From: Nocardioidaceae bacterium UBA4001
GTDB taxonomy: Bacteria > Actinomycetota > Actinomycetes > Propionibacteriales > Nocardioidaceae
Direction: 5' to 3'
Assembly: GCA_002384855.1 (NCBI GenBank)
Contig: DGBP01000022.1
Coordinates: 1-64,000 of the forward strand
DNA: 64,000 nucleotides
A model generated the notes under the pieces. The model made no database searches. It saw nothing but the letters and a program-made list of their open reading frames with translations, and was not told the DNA's origin. Both the position numbers and the translations under genes were made by a program. Below, piece by piece: positions 32,470 through 44,241 of the stretch. Position 1 is the stretch's first letter, and each line of letters opens with the position of its first letter.

Positions 32470-33342
32470 GTGCAGACACCGGCACCCGTCGACTACGCCC
32501 GAGCCACCAGCGTCGAACACGCCCTGCAGCTGCTCGAGCAGCTCGGCCCGGAGTCGCGACTCATCGCGGGGGGACACAGCCTGCTACCGATGATGCGCCT
32601 GCGTCTCGCCCGGCCCGAGTGCGTGGTCGACATCAACGACCTCACCGACCTCGACTACATCCGTCTCGAGGCCGACGAGCTACGCATCGGCGCCCTGACC
32701 CGGCACTCCGCGGTGCTGGGCTCCCCCGTGGTCGGTGAGCACTACGCGATCCTCCACGACGCGGAGAGCAGGATCGCCGACCCGCCGGTCCGCAACCGCG
32801 GCACGGTGGGCGGCTCGTTCTGCCAGGCCGACCCCGCCGAGGATCTCTCCGCGGTGGGGTCCGCCCTCAAGGCCACCGTGGTCCTGCGGTCCTCCCAAGG
32901 GGAGCGCACCGTGCCGGCCAGGGAGTTTCACGCGGGCCCCTACGAGACCGTCCTCGGGGACGCCGAGATGCTGACCGAGGTGCGCATCCCGATCCGGCCG
33001 GGAGCGGGCAGCGCCTACGACAAGGTCAAGCGCAGGGCCGGTGACTGGGCGATCGCCGCGGCGGGCGCGTACGTCGTCCTCCGTGGCGGCGAGGTGGCCG
33101 ACTGTGGCATCGGCCTGACCGCCGTGGGTGCTCCCCACTTCTGCGCGCCCGAGGCGGAGGCCTACCTGGTCGGCAAGCCGCCGACCGAGGAGCACGTTGC
33201 CGAGGCGGCACGGCTGGCCGCCGAGGCCTGCAACCCCCGGGCCGACCAACGCGGACCGGCGGAGTACAAGCGACACCTGGCCGGGGAGCTGACCAGGCGG
33301 GTCCTGCTGCGCTCCGTCGACCGCGCTCAGGGAAGGGCCTGA
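32470..33342 (+). CDS. coxM: Aerobic CO dehydrogenase medium (FAD) subunit
   Basis: FAD-binding subunit of 290 aa. The two FAD motifs of the CoxM family are visible: AGGHSLLPMM at 33-42 and the region RNRGTVGGSFCQADPAEDL near 108-126. Length is normal. It passes electrons from the iron-sulfur subunit to the quinone pool. The M-S-L gene order and the AYxCSFR motif in the large subunit identify form I CO dehydrogenase. The GTG start follows a weak ribosome site. It is the first gene of the cox operon. Confidence 0.92.
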   Translation: MQTPAPVDYARATSVEHALQLLEQLGPESRLIAGGHSLLPMMRLRLARPECVVDINDLTDLDYIRLEADELRIGALTRHSAVLGSPVVGEHYAILHDAESRIADPPVRNRGTVGGSFCQADPAEDLSAVGSALKATVVLRSSQGERTVPAREFHAGPYETVLGDAEMLTEVRIPIRPGAGSAYDKVKRRAGDWAIAAAGAYVVLRGGEVADCGIGLTAVGAPHFCAPEAEAYLVGKPPTEEHVAEAARLAAEACNPRADQRGPAEYKRHLAGELTRRVLLRSVDRAQGRA

Positions 33343-33344
33343 CC

Positions 33345-33832
33345 ATGCAGATCACGATCACGGTCAACGGCGCCGAGGTGACGCGCGACGTCGAGCCGCG
33401 GCTGCTTCTCGTGCACTTCATCCGCGACCACCTCGGGCTGACCGGGACGCACTGGGGGTGCGACACCTCCCAGTGCGGGACCTGTGTCCTCTGGCTGGAC
33501 GGTCAACCCGTCAAGAGCTGCACGGTCCTCGCGGCCATGGCTGACGGCCACGAGGTCCGCACCGTGGAGGACCTCGAGGTGGACGGTCGGCTCGACCCGG
33601 TCCAGCAGGGCTTCATGGAGGAGCACGGGCTCCAGTGCGGGTTCTGTACCCCGGGGATGATGATGACCACGCGCTGGCTCCTCGACCACGACCCCGACCC
33701 CGACGAGGCCACGATCCGTGAGGCCATCTCCGGCCAGCTGTGCCGCTGCACCGGATACGAGAACATCGTCCGCGCCGTCCGCTGGGCTGCCGAGCACCCG
33801 GCTGTGGACCAGCCCGAGCAGGAGGTCGAGGC

Positions 33833-33836
<4 letters not shown>
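33345..33836 (+). CDS. coxS: Aerobic CO dehydrogenase small (2x 2Fe-2S) subunit
   Basis: Iron-sulfur subunit of 163 aa. The N-terminal plant-type cluster uses C39, C44, C47 and C59 (WGCDTSQCGTC, VKSC); the C-terminal four-helix cluster uses C98, C101, C133 and C135 (QCGFCTPG, LCRCTGY). All eight ligands are present. It relays electrons from the molybdenum-copper site to FAD. It starts two bases after the coxM stop, and its stop overlaps the coxL start (ATGA). Confidence 0.95.
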
Positions 33837-36228
<2,392 letters not shown>

Positions 36229-36232
<4 letters not shown>

Positions 36233-37194
36233 GCAGACCCGAGGTCGAGCAGCGGGCGGTCCACCTCCGGGCCGAGCGTGTGCCGTTCGTGCACGCCACC
36301 GTGGTGCTCGCCGACCGCCCCACCTCGGCCAAGCCGGGGGACGAGGCGATCGTCTTCCCCGACGGCACCATCGAGGGCTTCGTCGGGGGCACCTGCGCCG
36401 AGTCGACGGTGCGGGCGCAGGGCCTTGCCCTGCTGGACTCGGGGGAGACCCTTCTCCTGCGCATCACCCCCACACCGGAGGAGGAGCCGACGCCGTCCCG
36501 GCCGGACCGGCTGACGGTCCACAACCCCTGCCTGTCGGGCGGGACCCTGGAGATCTTCCTGGAGCCGGTCGTGCCCGCCCCGCTGCTCGTGGTCCACGGC
36601 GACAGCCCGATCGCGCAGGCGCTCGTGGCGCTCGCTGAGCGGCTCGGTTACCAGGCCTCGTCGCCGGGCGCGCCCGAGCCGGCCGCCGAAGGGACGCAGC
36701 GGGAGCTGGCCCTGGGGCCCGACACGGCGGCGGTGGTGTGTGCCTCCCACGGCCGCGACGAGGAGCAGGTGCTGACCGCGGCGCTGCGGGCCGGGGTGCC
36801 CTACGTCGGCCTGGTGGCCAGCCGCAAGAGGGGCGAGGGGGTCGTGGCGTCGCTCGAGGTCGACGAGGCCGCGCGCGCCCGCGTGCATACCCCGGCGGGG
36901 CTCGACATCGGGGCGCGGACCCCCGAGGAGGTGGCGCTGTCGATCCTCGCGGAGGTCGTCGCCGACCGGCGCCGCACCTCCGGCCGCCCCGTCGAGCAGG
37001 AGGACCGGCGCCACGGGACCGAGCTGCCCCTGGTGGAGCCCCCCGGAACCGCGGTCGACCCGGTGTGCGGGATGTCCGTCGCGACCGTGGAGAGCTCGCT
37101 GCACCTCGACCACGACGGTGTGCGGCACTGGTTCTGCGGGTCCGGCTGCCTGCGGGCCTTCGCCGCCGACCCGTCGGCGTACCTCGCGCCGTGA
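36229..37194 (+). CDS. XdhC/CoxF-like accessory protein with C-terminal YHS domain
   Basis: Accessory protein of 321 aa. Residues 1-105 form the XdhC/CoxI N-terminal domain (ATVVLADRPTSAKPGDEAIV, GFVGGTCAEST), residues 115-235 the Rossmann-like XdhC C-terminal domain (VCASHGRDEEQVLTAAL, PYVGLVASRKR), and residues 277-321 a YHS domain (DPVCGMSV, HWFCGSGCLRAF). XdhC-type proteins insert or sulfurate the molybdenum cofactor. YHS domains occur in metal-handling proteins such as copper ATPases, so this fusion might serve the Mo-Cu site; this is inference. It is coupled to coxL and coxD by GTGA overlaps. Confidence 0.86.
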
Positions 37195-38117
37195 GCGCGT
37201 CGCCCACCCCGCCGGCACACCCGGACGGCAGGGGTCTCGAGCGCCTGCTGCCGGACATCGCGACGCTGCAGGACCGGCTGGCTGAGTCGGGCTACCTGAC
37301 CGACGAGGGCCTGGCGACCGCCCTGTTCTGCGCGGTCCGCCTGCCTCAGCCGATCCTCCTCGAGGGCGAGGCCGGCGTCGGCAAGACACAGGCGGCCAAG
37401 TCGCTGGCCCAGGTGCTCGGCACCCCGCTGATCCGGCTCCAGTGCTACGACGGGATCGAGGCGGCCGAGGCCATCTACGAGTGGAACTACCCCCGGCAGC
37501 TGCTCGCGATCCGCCTCGCCGAGGCCGAGGGAACCCACCTGCGGGAGGCCGACCTGTTCGGGCCCGACTACCTCGTCGAACGCCCGCTGCTCCAAGCGGT
37601 ACGGCACCAGGGACCTCGACCAGCCGTCCTCCTCATCGACGAGGTGGACCGTGCGGACGAGGAGTTCGAGGCGTTCCTGTTCGAGCTGCTCGCCGAGGGC
37701 ACGATCACCATCCCGGAGATAGGCACGGTCAAGGCCGAGGTGCCACCCGTCGCGGTGCTCACCTCCAACCGGACCCGCGACCTGCACGACGCCCTGAAGC
37801 GTCGCTGCCTCTACCACTGGATCGACTATCCCGACGTCGCTCGGGCGGCGCAGATCATCCGGCTGCACGTGCCGTCGGCCGCCGAGGGGCTCACGACCGG
37901 GGTGGCGGCAGCGGTGCAGCGGCTGCGCAGCCTCGACCTCCAGAAGCCTCCCGGTGTCGCCGAGGCCATCGACTGGGTCGGCGCCCTCCGCCTGCTGGGG
38001 GTCACCCGGCTCGACGGGGACCTCGTGGCCCGCACCCTGGGGTCGGCCCTGAAGTACCGCGAGGACCTCGACGTCGCGCTCGGGCGCGGCGTGTCCTGGA
38101 TCGGCACCGGTGACTGA
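37191..38117 (+). CDS. coxD: MoxR-type AAA+ ATPase for CO dehydrogenase maturation
   Basis: AAA+ ATPase of 308 aa. Walker A is GEAGVGKTQ (about 59-67), Walker B LLIDEVDRADEEFE (about 145-158), and sensor 1 is in VLTSNRTRDLHDALKRR. It belongs to the CoxD/MoxR group that, with CoxE, is needed for sulfuration and copper insertion at the Mo-Cu centre in Oligotropha. It overlaps the upstream gene (GTGA) and its stop overlaps coxE by eight bases, so the maturation genes form one transcript with coxMSL. Confidence 0.9.
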   Translation: MSASPTPPAHPDGRGLERLLPDIATLQDRLAESGYLTDEGLATALFCAVRLPQPILLEGEAGVGKTQAAKSLAQVLGTPLIRLQCYDGIEAAEAIYEWNYPRQLLAIRLAEAEGTHLREADLFGPDYLVERPLLQAVRHQGPRPAVLLIDEVDRADEEFEAFLFELLAEGTITIPEIGTVKAEVPPVAVLTSNRTRDLHDALKRRCLYHWIDYPDVARAAQIIRLHVPSAAEGLTTGVAAAVQRLRSLDLQKPPGVAEAIDWVGALRLLGVTRLDGDLVARTLGSALKYREDLDVALGRGVSWIGTGD

Positions 38118-39294
38118 GCGGCTCGCCCCCGACCTGGCGACCGTGGCCGCCGGCTTCGGCGGTCTGCTCCGCGCTGCTGGTGTCCCGGCGAGCACGGAGC
38201 GTTGCAGCAGGTTCGCCGCCGTGGTCGCCCTCGCCCGACCGGTCACGGTCACCCGGCTCTACTGGCTGGCACGCGTCACCCTGCTCGACCGGCACGACCA
38301 GATCGACGTGTTCGACCGGGTCTTCGCCTCCGTCTTCGGAGGAGCGGAGGATGTCGCCGCGGACCGTGGCGACACCGCCGCCCCGAAGCCTCCGCCGCAG
38401 ACGCGCCCCGGTGCGCGGACCCGCGCCTCGGCTCAGCCGCAGGCGGGGGAGTCCGATGTCCCGACTCCCGCCACGACTGTGGGTTCGCCGCACGAGCGCG
38501 ACGAGTCCGGCCGGCTGCTCGTGACGGCCAGCGTCGAGGAGCGCCTCCGCCACAAGGACTTCGCGCACTACACCCCGGAGGAGCTGGCGTCCCTGCGCCG
38601 GCTGGTCGAGGAGCTGCGGGTCGTGGCACCCCGCCGACGCGCCCGTCGGCCCACCGCCGCCTCGAGCGGGCGCAGGCTGGACCTGCGACGGACCCTGCGC
38701 CGCTCCCACCGCACCGGGGGCGACCCCGTACGACGCGAGTACCGGCGCCGTCGCGACCGTCCCCGGCGGATCGTGCTGCTCGCCGACGTCTCCGGGTCGA
38801 TGGAGAGCTACTCCAGGGTCTACCTCCATCTGCTGCAGGGGGCGGTGCGGGGGACCGGGGCCGAGGCGTTCGTGATGGCCACGCGGCTGACGCGGCTGTC
38901 CCGGGCGCTGGCGACCGGCCACCCCGACGTCGCGCTCGGGCGGGCGGCGGAGGCTGCCCCCGACTGGTCGGGAGGGACGCGTCTGGGGGAGGCGCTCAAG
39001 ACCTTCCTCGACGACTTCGGCCGTCGGGGCATGGCCCGGGGCGCCGTCGTGGTGATCGTGTCCGACGGCTGGGAGCGTGCCGACCCCAGCCTGCTCGGTG
39101 AGCAGATGGCCCGTCTGGAGCGGCTGGCCCATCGCGTGGTCTGGGTCAACCCCCGCTCGGCCGCCGAGTCCTACGAACCGCTCGTGGGCGGGATGGCTGC
39201 GGCGCTGCCACACGTCGACGTCCTGGTGCCCGGGCACTCGCTGCACGCCCTCGACGACGTCCTGGCGGCGGTCCGCGACGCGAGCCGACGGTGA
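38110..39294 (+). CDS. coxE: von Willebrand factor A domain protein, CoxE
   Basis: VWA-domain protein of 394 aa. After a helical N-terminus and a proline/alanine-rich, poorly conserved linker (about 80-130), the VWA domain begins near 220 with the metal-site motif DVSGSMES (about 225-232), followed by SGGTRLGEALK and IVSDGWERADP. This is the COG3552/CoxE family, partner of the CoxD ATPase in active-site maturation. GTG start within the end of coxD. It is the last recognisable cox gene; coxG and coxB/C/H/K homologues are absent from the window. Confidence 0.9.
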   Translation: MTERLAPDLATVAAGFGGLLRAAGVPASTERCSRFAAVVALARPVTVTRLYWLARVTLLDRHDQIDVFDRVFASVFGGAEDVAADRGDTAAPKPPPQTRPGARTRASAQPQAGESDVPTPATTVGSPHERDESGRLLVTASVEERLRHKDFAHYTPEELASLRRLVEELRVVAPRRRARRPTAASSGRRLDLRRTLRRSHRTGGDPVRREYRRRRDRPRRIVLLADVSGSMESYSRVYLHLLQGAVRGTGAEAFVMATRLTRLSRALATGHPDVALGRAAEAAPDWSGGTRLGEALKTFLDDFGRRGMARGAVVVIVSDGWERADPSLLGEQMARLERLAHRVVWVNPRSAAESYEPLVGGMAAALPHVDVLVPGHSLHALDDVLAAVRDASRR

Positions 39295-39309
39295 GGAACC
39301 AGGGAGACC

Positions 39310-40347
39310 ATGAGCCGACCCTGGGTGCTCCACGTCGACCTCGACCAGTTCATCGCGGCCGTCGAGGTCCTCCGTCGGCCCGAGCTGGCCGGCCGGCCCG
39401 TGGTCGTGGGCGGGCGGGGTGACCCCACCGAACGGGGCGTCGTGGCGACGGCGTCGTACGAAGCCAGACAGCTCGGCGTCGGCTCGGCGATGCCTTTGCG
39501 CACCGCCGCTCGCAAGTGTCCCGACGCGGTGTTCCTGCCGGTCGACGGACCGGCCTACGAGGCAGCCTCCGCGGTGGTGATGGACACCCTGCGCGCTCTC
39601 GACGCGGTCGTGGAGGTGCTCGGCTGGGACGAGGCGTTCCTCGGGGTCGACACCGACGACCCCGAGGCGCTCGCCCACGAGGTGCAGCGTGCGGTGCTCG
39701 AGGCGACCGGCCTGCACTGCTCGGTCGGCATCGGCGACAACAAGCTGCGGGCGAAGCTCGCCACCGACTTCGGCAAGCCGCAGGGTGTCTTCCGGCTGAC
39801 CGAGGAGAACTGGTACGACGTGATGGCGGACCGGCCCACGGACGCCCTGTGGGGCATCGGCCGCAAGACCGCCAAGCGCCTGGCCGGGCTGGGGATCACC
39901 ACGGTGCGCGAGCTCGCCCTCACCGACCCCGGCCGCCTCGCCGACGAGCTGGGGCCGACGATGGGGCCGTGGTACCGCCGCCTGGCGCGGGGGGTGGACA
40001 CCTCGCCGGTCGAGGGGACCCCGTGGGTCGCGCGCTCGCACAGCCGTGAGACGACCTTCCAGCAGGACCTCACCGACCCGCAGCGGATGGAGGAGGAGGT
40101 CCGGCGACTGGCCCGGCAGGTGGTCGAGGACCTGCGCCTCGAGGGGCGACCGGCCGTGCGCGTGGCGGTCAAGATCAGGTTCGCACCCTTCGACACCCAC
40201 ACGCGCAGCCTCACCCTCGAGGCGCCCACCAGCGACGTCGGGCCGGTCGAGGAGGCCGCGGCACGCCTGCTCAGGCGGCTCGGCCTCGACCGACCGGTCC
40301 GGCTCCTCGGGGTGCGGGCGGAGATGGCCGACCCGGCCGAGGGGTAG
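39310..40347 (+). CDS. dinB: Y-family DNA polymerase IV
   Basis: Translesion polymerase of 345 aa. The first catalytic motif is HVDLDQFIAAVE (D10), and the second is LGWDEAFLGVD (D107, E108) where most DinB proteins have SxDEA; helix-hairpin-helix motifs IGRKTAKRLAGLGI lie near 180 and the little-finger domain fills 245-340. The steric-gate region holds QFIAA instead of the usual CFFAS/AFFAS, a variant seen in actinobacterial DinB paralogues. It follows coxE by 15 bases on the same strand but is functionally unrelated. No SOS-type operator is evident. Confidence 0.88.
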   Translation: MSRPWVLHVDLDQFIAAVEVLRRPELAGRPVVVGGRGDPTERGVVATASYEARQLGVGSAMPLRTAARKCPDAVFLPVDGPAYEAASAVVMDTLRALDAVVEVLGWDEAFLGVDTDDPEALAHEVQRAVLEATGLHCSVGIGDNKLRAKLATDFGKPQGVFRLTEENWYDVMADRPTDALWGIGRKTAKRLAGLGITTVRELALTDPGRLADELGPTMGPWYRRLARGVDTSPVEGTPWVARSHSRETTFQQDLTDPQRMEEEVRRLARQVVEDLRLEGRPAVRVAVKIRFAPFDTHTRSLTLEAPTSDVGPVEEAAARLLRRLGLDRPVRLLGVRAEMADPAEG

Positions 40348-40454
40348 GACGGGCAGCCGCCGTCCGACCGCGGGCCGCCACCGCGCGGCGCCACCGATCG
40401 GGCGAGGAACTGGCGTACGGTCGTCGCGACCGTCGACCGACTTGGAGCAGACCG

Positions 40455-41750
40455 GTGCCCGCCTTCCCCCGTGCACACGACCGATCCGTCCGCAGCGTCC
40501 TGGTCGCCGTGGTGGTGACCCTGAGCGCGGCGTTGAGCCTCGCCGCCGTGCCCGGTGCGCCGGCCGAGGAGCTCCACGACCGCAAGCAGCGGGTCCACCG
40601 CAAGATCGAGAAGGCCGCGGCGGAGCTGCGCCACTCGAGCAAGGCGCTGGTCCGGGCCAACAGCCTCGTCGACGCCGCCGAGGCGCGGCTGGGCCGGGCC
40701 GAGGCTCTCCTGGACCGCCGGGAGGCGGCCGCGGCGGGAGCGAGGATGGTCGACGCGCGGATGCAGTCCGAGCTCGACGCGGCCAACGCCAGGCTGGTCA
40801 GGGCAGAGGAGGCCCTGGCCCGGGGCCGGCGCAGCCACGCGACGCAGGAGCGGGTGCTGCGGCAGATCGCCGCCGAGACCTACCAGGGCGGGTCGCCCGA
40901 GCTGATGGGCCTCACGATGGTGCTCACGTCGCAGGAGCCCACCGAGCTCAGCTCCCAGCTCAACGTCGTCGACAACGTGATGGCCAAGGAAGCGGCGACG
41001 CTCCACCGGCTGGAGGCCTCGCGCCTGCTCCTCGAGGCCCAGCAGCAGCGGGTGGCCGAGGCTCGGCGCGATGTCGCCGAGCGCAGGCGGGCCGCGGCGG
41101 ACAGCCTCGAGCGCACCGAGGCCCTGGAGGCGCAGGCGGTGGCCGCGTCCGCACGCGTGGCCGACGCGCTGGACGCGAGGGAGAAGGCGCGCAAGTCCGC
41201 GCTGCGCACCAAGCGGAGCGACCAGCGTCGCCTCGCCCAGCTCCGCAGCGAACGCGAGCGGATCAGCCGGCTGATCCGCAAGCAGCAGGCGGCCGAGCGC
41301 AGGCACCTGTCCAAGGCGGCGCTCGCCCGCCAGCGCAAGGCCTCCCAGTCCCGTGGCCCGATGACCATGCCGGTCCGGACCTACATCACGTCCCACTACG
41401 GCATGCGGCTGCACCCGATCTACAAGGCCTGGCGGCTGCACGACGGCACCGACTTCGGGGCGAGCTGCGGCACCCCGGTCCGCGCCGCTGCGGGCGGGCG
41501 GGTGATCGGCAAGTACTACAACGTCGGCTACGGCAAGCGGGTGATCATCAGCCACGGCTACCTGCGCGGCCACTCCGTGGCGACCACCTACAACCACCTC
41601 AGCCGCTACTCCACGCACGTCGGGCAGCGCGTCCGCAAGGGCGACGTCATCGGGTACGTCGGCACCACGGGCTACTCCACCGGGTGCCACCTGCACTTCA
41701 TGGTGTTCCGAAACGGCGCCACGGTGAACCCGATGGGCTGGCTGCCCTGA
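40455..41750 (+). CDS. Secreted M23 family metallopeptidase with coiled coil
   Basis: Cell-wall hydrolase of 431 aa. A signal peptide (residues 1-37, LVAVVVTLSAALSLAAVPGAPA) is followed by a long alanine/arginine-rich coiled coil (40-300) and an M23 (LytM) domain from about 312. Zinc ligands are visible in RLHDGTDFGA (His and Asp, about 328-332) and HLHFMVF (about 412-414); the second catalytic His is near YNHLS. The architecture matches EnvC/RipA-like peptidoglycan endopeptidases or their activators. All ligands appear present, so it is probably active. GTG start. Confidence 0.88.
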   Translation: MPAFPRAHDRSVRSVLVAVVVTLSAALSLAAVPGAPAEELHDRKQRVHRKIEKAAAELRHSSKALVRANSLVDAAEARLGRAEALLDRREAAAAGARMVDARMQSELDAANARLVRAEEALARGRRSHATQERVLRQIAAETYQGGSPELMGLTMVLTSQEPTELSSQLNVVDNVMAKEAATLHRLEASRLLLEAQQQRVAEARRDVAERRRAAADSLERTEALEAQAVAASARVADALDAREKARKSALRTKRSDQRRLAQLRSERERISRLIRKQQAAERRHLSKAALARQRKASQSRGPMTMPVRTYITSHYGMRLHPIYKAWRLHDGTDFGASCGTPVRAAAGGRVIGKYYNVGYGKRVIISHGYLRGHSVATTYNHLSRYSTHVGQRVRKGDVIGYVGTTGYSTGCHLHFMVFRNGATVNPMGWLP

Positions 41751-41821
41751 CCCGGCACGGGTGACCTTGGTCCCTGTCCCACCGCGCACCCGCGGAGTGT
41801 GATGGGGGCAGGAGGTGCGCC

Positions 41822-43225
41822 ATGAGCAGCGTCCCGCGTCCTGCTGTCCCCGCCTCACTGACCTTCCTGGGCGCTGCCCGGACGGTCACCGGCAGCAAGT
41901 TCCTCCTCGACACCGGCGACACCCGCGTCATGGTCGACTGCGGGCTGTTCCAGGGCGAGCGGGTCTGGCGCCGGCGCAACTGGGAGCCGCTGTCGGTCGA
42001 CCCGGCGAAGGTCGACGCCGTCGTGCTCACCCACGCGCACCTCGACCACAGCGGCTACCTCCCACTGCTGGTCCGCAACGGGTTCGCGGGGCCGGCGTAC
42101 TGCACCCCGGAGACCGCGGAGCTCACGGCGATCGTGCTGCGCGACGCCGCGCACCTGGCCGAGGAGGACGCCGAGCACGCCAACGCGGGCGGCTGGTCCA
42201 AGCACACCCCGGCGCTGCCGCTCTACGACTCCGGCGACGCCGAGAAGGCGATCGAGCTGCTCACACCCGTCGACCACGACTCACCGGTCACGATCCCCGG
42301 CGAGATCGGCCTGCAGCTGCGCTCGGCGGGTCACATCCTCGGCTCCGCCTTCGCCGAGCTCGACGTCCGCGGGACGCGCCTCCTCGTCAGCGGTGACCTG
42401 GGTCGTCCCGGCCACCCCCTGCTGCTTCCTCCCGCCGCACCGCACCAGGCCGACGTCGTCGTCGTCGAGTCGACCTACGGCGACCGGCTGCACGAGGCCG
42501 AGGACGACGAGGTGCTCGCCGACGCGATCCGCCGCACCCTCGGCCGCGGCGGGGTGGTGCTGATGCCGGCCTTCGCCGTCGACCGCACCTTCGTGCTGCT
42601 CATGGTGCTCGCCCGGCTCGAGTCCGAGCGGCGCATCCCGTCGGTGCCGGTGTACGTCGACAGCCCCATGGCGCTCCGGGCGCTGGAGGTCTACAAGTCG
42701 GCGATCCGTGAGCACGACCCCCAGCTGCGGCCGGAGGTGACCCTGGCGAGCACGGAGTACCGGCCGACCCACCTGAAGCTGATGTCGCGCCGCGAGGAGT
42801 CGGAGAGGCTCAACCGGCCGGGGAAGCCCTGCATCGTCGTCTCGGCCTCGGGGATGGCCACCGGGGGCCGCGTGCTCCACCACCTGAAGTACCAGCTGCC
42901 GAGCTCGCGCAACACCGTCGTGCTCACGGGCTTCCAGGTGCCGGGCACCAGGGGCCGCTCGCTCCTCGAAGGGGCCAGCCAGGTCAAGATCCACGGCAAG
43001 TACATCCCGGTCCGCGCCGAGGTCGTCGCCACCCACGCCTACTCCGCGCACGCCGACGTCACCCAGATGGTGGCGTGGCTCTCCGGGATGCCCGAGCCGC
43101 CCGAGACCGCCTACGTCGTGCACGGCGAGGAGGACGCCGCGAGGGCGCTGGCGGGACGGCTCGCCGAGGAGCTCGGTTGGAACGCCGTGGTCCCGCGCTA
43201 CCTCGAGCGGGTGCGCATCTCCTGA
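41822..43225 (+). CDS. MBL-fold metallohydrolase with beta-CASP and RMMBL domains
   Basis: Nuclease-type metallo-beta-lactamase protein of 467 aa. HAHLDHSG (71-78) is the zinc signature; SGDLG and VESTYGDR (about 220) follow; the beta-CASP domain carries MPAFAVDRT and SASGMATGG; and the RMMBL end has AYSAHAD near 408. This is the COG1236/YSH1 type, related to CPSF73 and distinct from RNase J. Likely RNA endo- or exonuclease activity. GGAGGTGCGCC precedes the ATG. It converges on the DUF2202 gene. Confidence 0.88.
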   Translation: MSSVPRPAVPASLTFLGAARTVTGSKFLLDTGDTRVMVDCGLFQGERVWRRRNWEPLSVDPAKVDAVVLTHAHLDHSGYLPLLVRNGFAGPAYCTPETAELTAIVLRDAAHLAEEDAEHANAGGWSKHTPALPLYDSGDAEKAIELLTPVDHDSPVTIPGEIGLQLRSAGHILGSAFAELDVRGTRLLVSGDLGRPGHPLLLPPAAPHQADVVVVESTYGDRLHEAEDDEVLADAIRRTLGRGGVVLMPAFAVDRTFVLLMVLARLESERRIPSVPVYVDSPMALRALEVYKSAIREHDPQLRPEVTLASTEYRPTHLKLMSRREESERLNRPGKPCIVVSASGMATGGRVLHHLKYQLPSSRNTVVLTGFQVPGTRGRSLLEGASQVKIHGKYIPVRAEVVATHAYSAHADVTQMVAWLSGMPEPPETAYVVHGEEDAARALAGRLAEELGWNAVVPRYLERVRIS

Positions 43226-43236
43226 GCACGACGGTA

Positions 43237-43257
43237 CGCCCGGCGGGGGACCGGGCG
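43237..43257. terminator. Hairpin between convergent genes
   Basis: CGCCCGG (43237-43243) pairs with CCGGGCG (43251-43257) over a seven-base loop in the 62-base gap between the beta-CASP gene and the minus-strand DUF2202 gene. Position suits a bidirectional terminator; no U-tract. Confidence 0.45.
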
Positions 43258-43287
43258 CACCGCAAGAGGGGCCTCGAGACGGGGGGA

Positions 43288-44079
43288 TCAGCGGCTGAAA
43301 GCGGCCAGGTGGTGCTCGGAGGCGACGACCTGCTGCTCGTAGACCCGCTGGACGTCGGGAGCGTCGAGCCCCTTTGCCGAAGCCTTCAGGTCGGAGATGT
43401 CGTCCTTCTCGATCTGCTGCGCCGCGGCCAGCGCGGTGTCGAGGTCCGTGCCCTGCGCGAGGTAGGCGTCGTACTCGTCCTGGAACGCGTCGGTCTCGAA
43501 CTCACCCTCGGCCAGGCCCTCGGTCGGGTCGGAGAGGTCGTAGCGGTCGACCAGCATCCTCAGCGCGTCGAGGTGGTGCTGCTCGGACTCCGCGACCCGC
43601 TCGAAGCGGTAGTCGCCGGTCGCGTCGAAGAAGGCGCGGTACACGTCGCGCGCGACCTTCTCGTGCTCGACCTGCGCCAGCAGGTCGGCCTCCTGCGACT
43701 CGGTCAGTGTGCCCTGGGCGGTGCCGTCCTCGTCGAGCAGGCAGTCGCCCTCACCGCGCTGGCCGCCGCCGGGACCCATCCCGCCGCCGCCCATGCCGCC
43801 GCCCATGCCGCCGCCCATGCCGCCGCCCATGCCCGGCCCGCCGCTGCCGGGACCCCACTCGCCGTCCCGCCGGTCTCGGCGCATCTGTCCGGGGTCGCCC
43901 ATCCGGCCGGGGGAGTCGTTCTCGTCGGCCCAGCGCGGGCCGTACGGCATGGTGGTGTCGTCGGTGGTGGTGCTGTCGTTGTCGTCACCGTCGGCCGCGA
44001 GCACGATCGGGGTCACGATGGCTCCCGCTCCCACGACGCCCGCTGCGACCGCCGCCGCGATGATCCTGCTGGTGCGCAT
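43288..44079 (-). CDS. Secreted DUF2202 ferritin-like protein with Met/Gly-rich repeat
   Basis: Protein of 263 aa: signal peptide or anchor (1-29), acidic/Pro-Gly linker, four copies of a Gly-Met unit encoded by a 12-bp tandem repeat (CATGGGCGGCGG, 43784-43831), then a DUF2202 domain (about 125-263) with the ferritin-like pattern EVEHEKVARDVYRAFFD, ESEQHHLDAL and ASEHHLAAF. The Glu/His spacing suggests a metal site. Met-rich runs can bind copper or silver. It is divergent from a two-component system, a typical arrangement for metal-stress genes. The ATG follows AAGGAGAG. Confidence 0.82.
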   Translation of the reverse strand: MRTSRIIAAAVAAGVVGAGAIVTPIVLAADGDDNDSTTTDDTTMPYGPRWADENDSPGRMGDPGQMRRDRRDGEWGPGSGGPGMGGGMGGGMGGGMGGGGMGPGGGQRGEGDCLLDEDGTAQGTLTESQEADLLAQVEHEKVARDVYRAFFDATGDYRFERVAESEQHHLDALRMLVDRYDLSDPTEGLAEGEFETDAFQDEYDAYLAQGTDLDTALAAAQQIEKDDISDLKASAKGLDAPDVQRVYEQQVVASEHHLAAFSR

Positions 44080-44241
44080 GACGCTCTCCTTCATCGATGT
44101 CCTGCTCGGGCTCGGTTCCCTGCCCGACGCGTCCAGGATCGGCGGGGCGTGTGCAGATCGGATGGGCCGGATGTGGAGAAGGTGTGGAGGTTTCCGCGCG
44201 CTCGACCCTCGGGGCCGTCGGGCGGGTGCCACGATGTGGCC

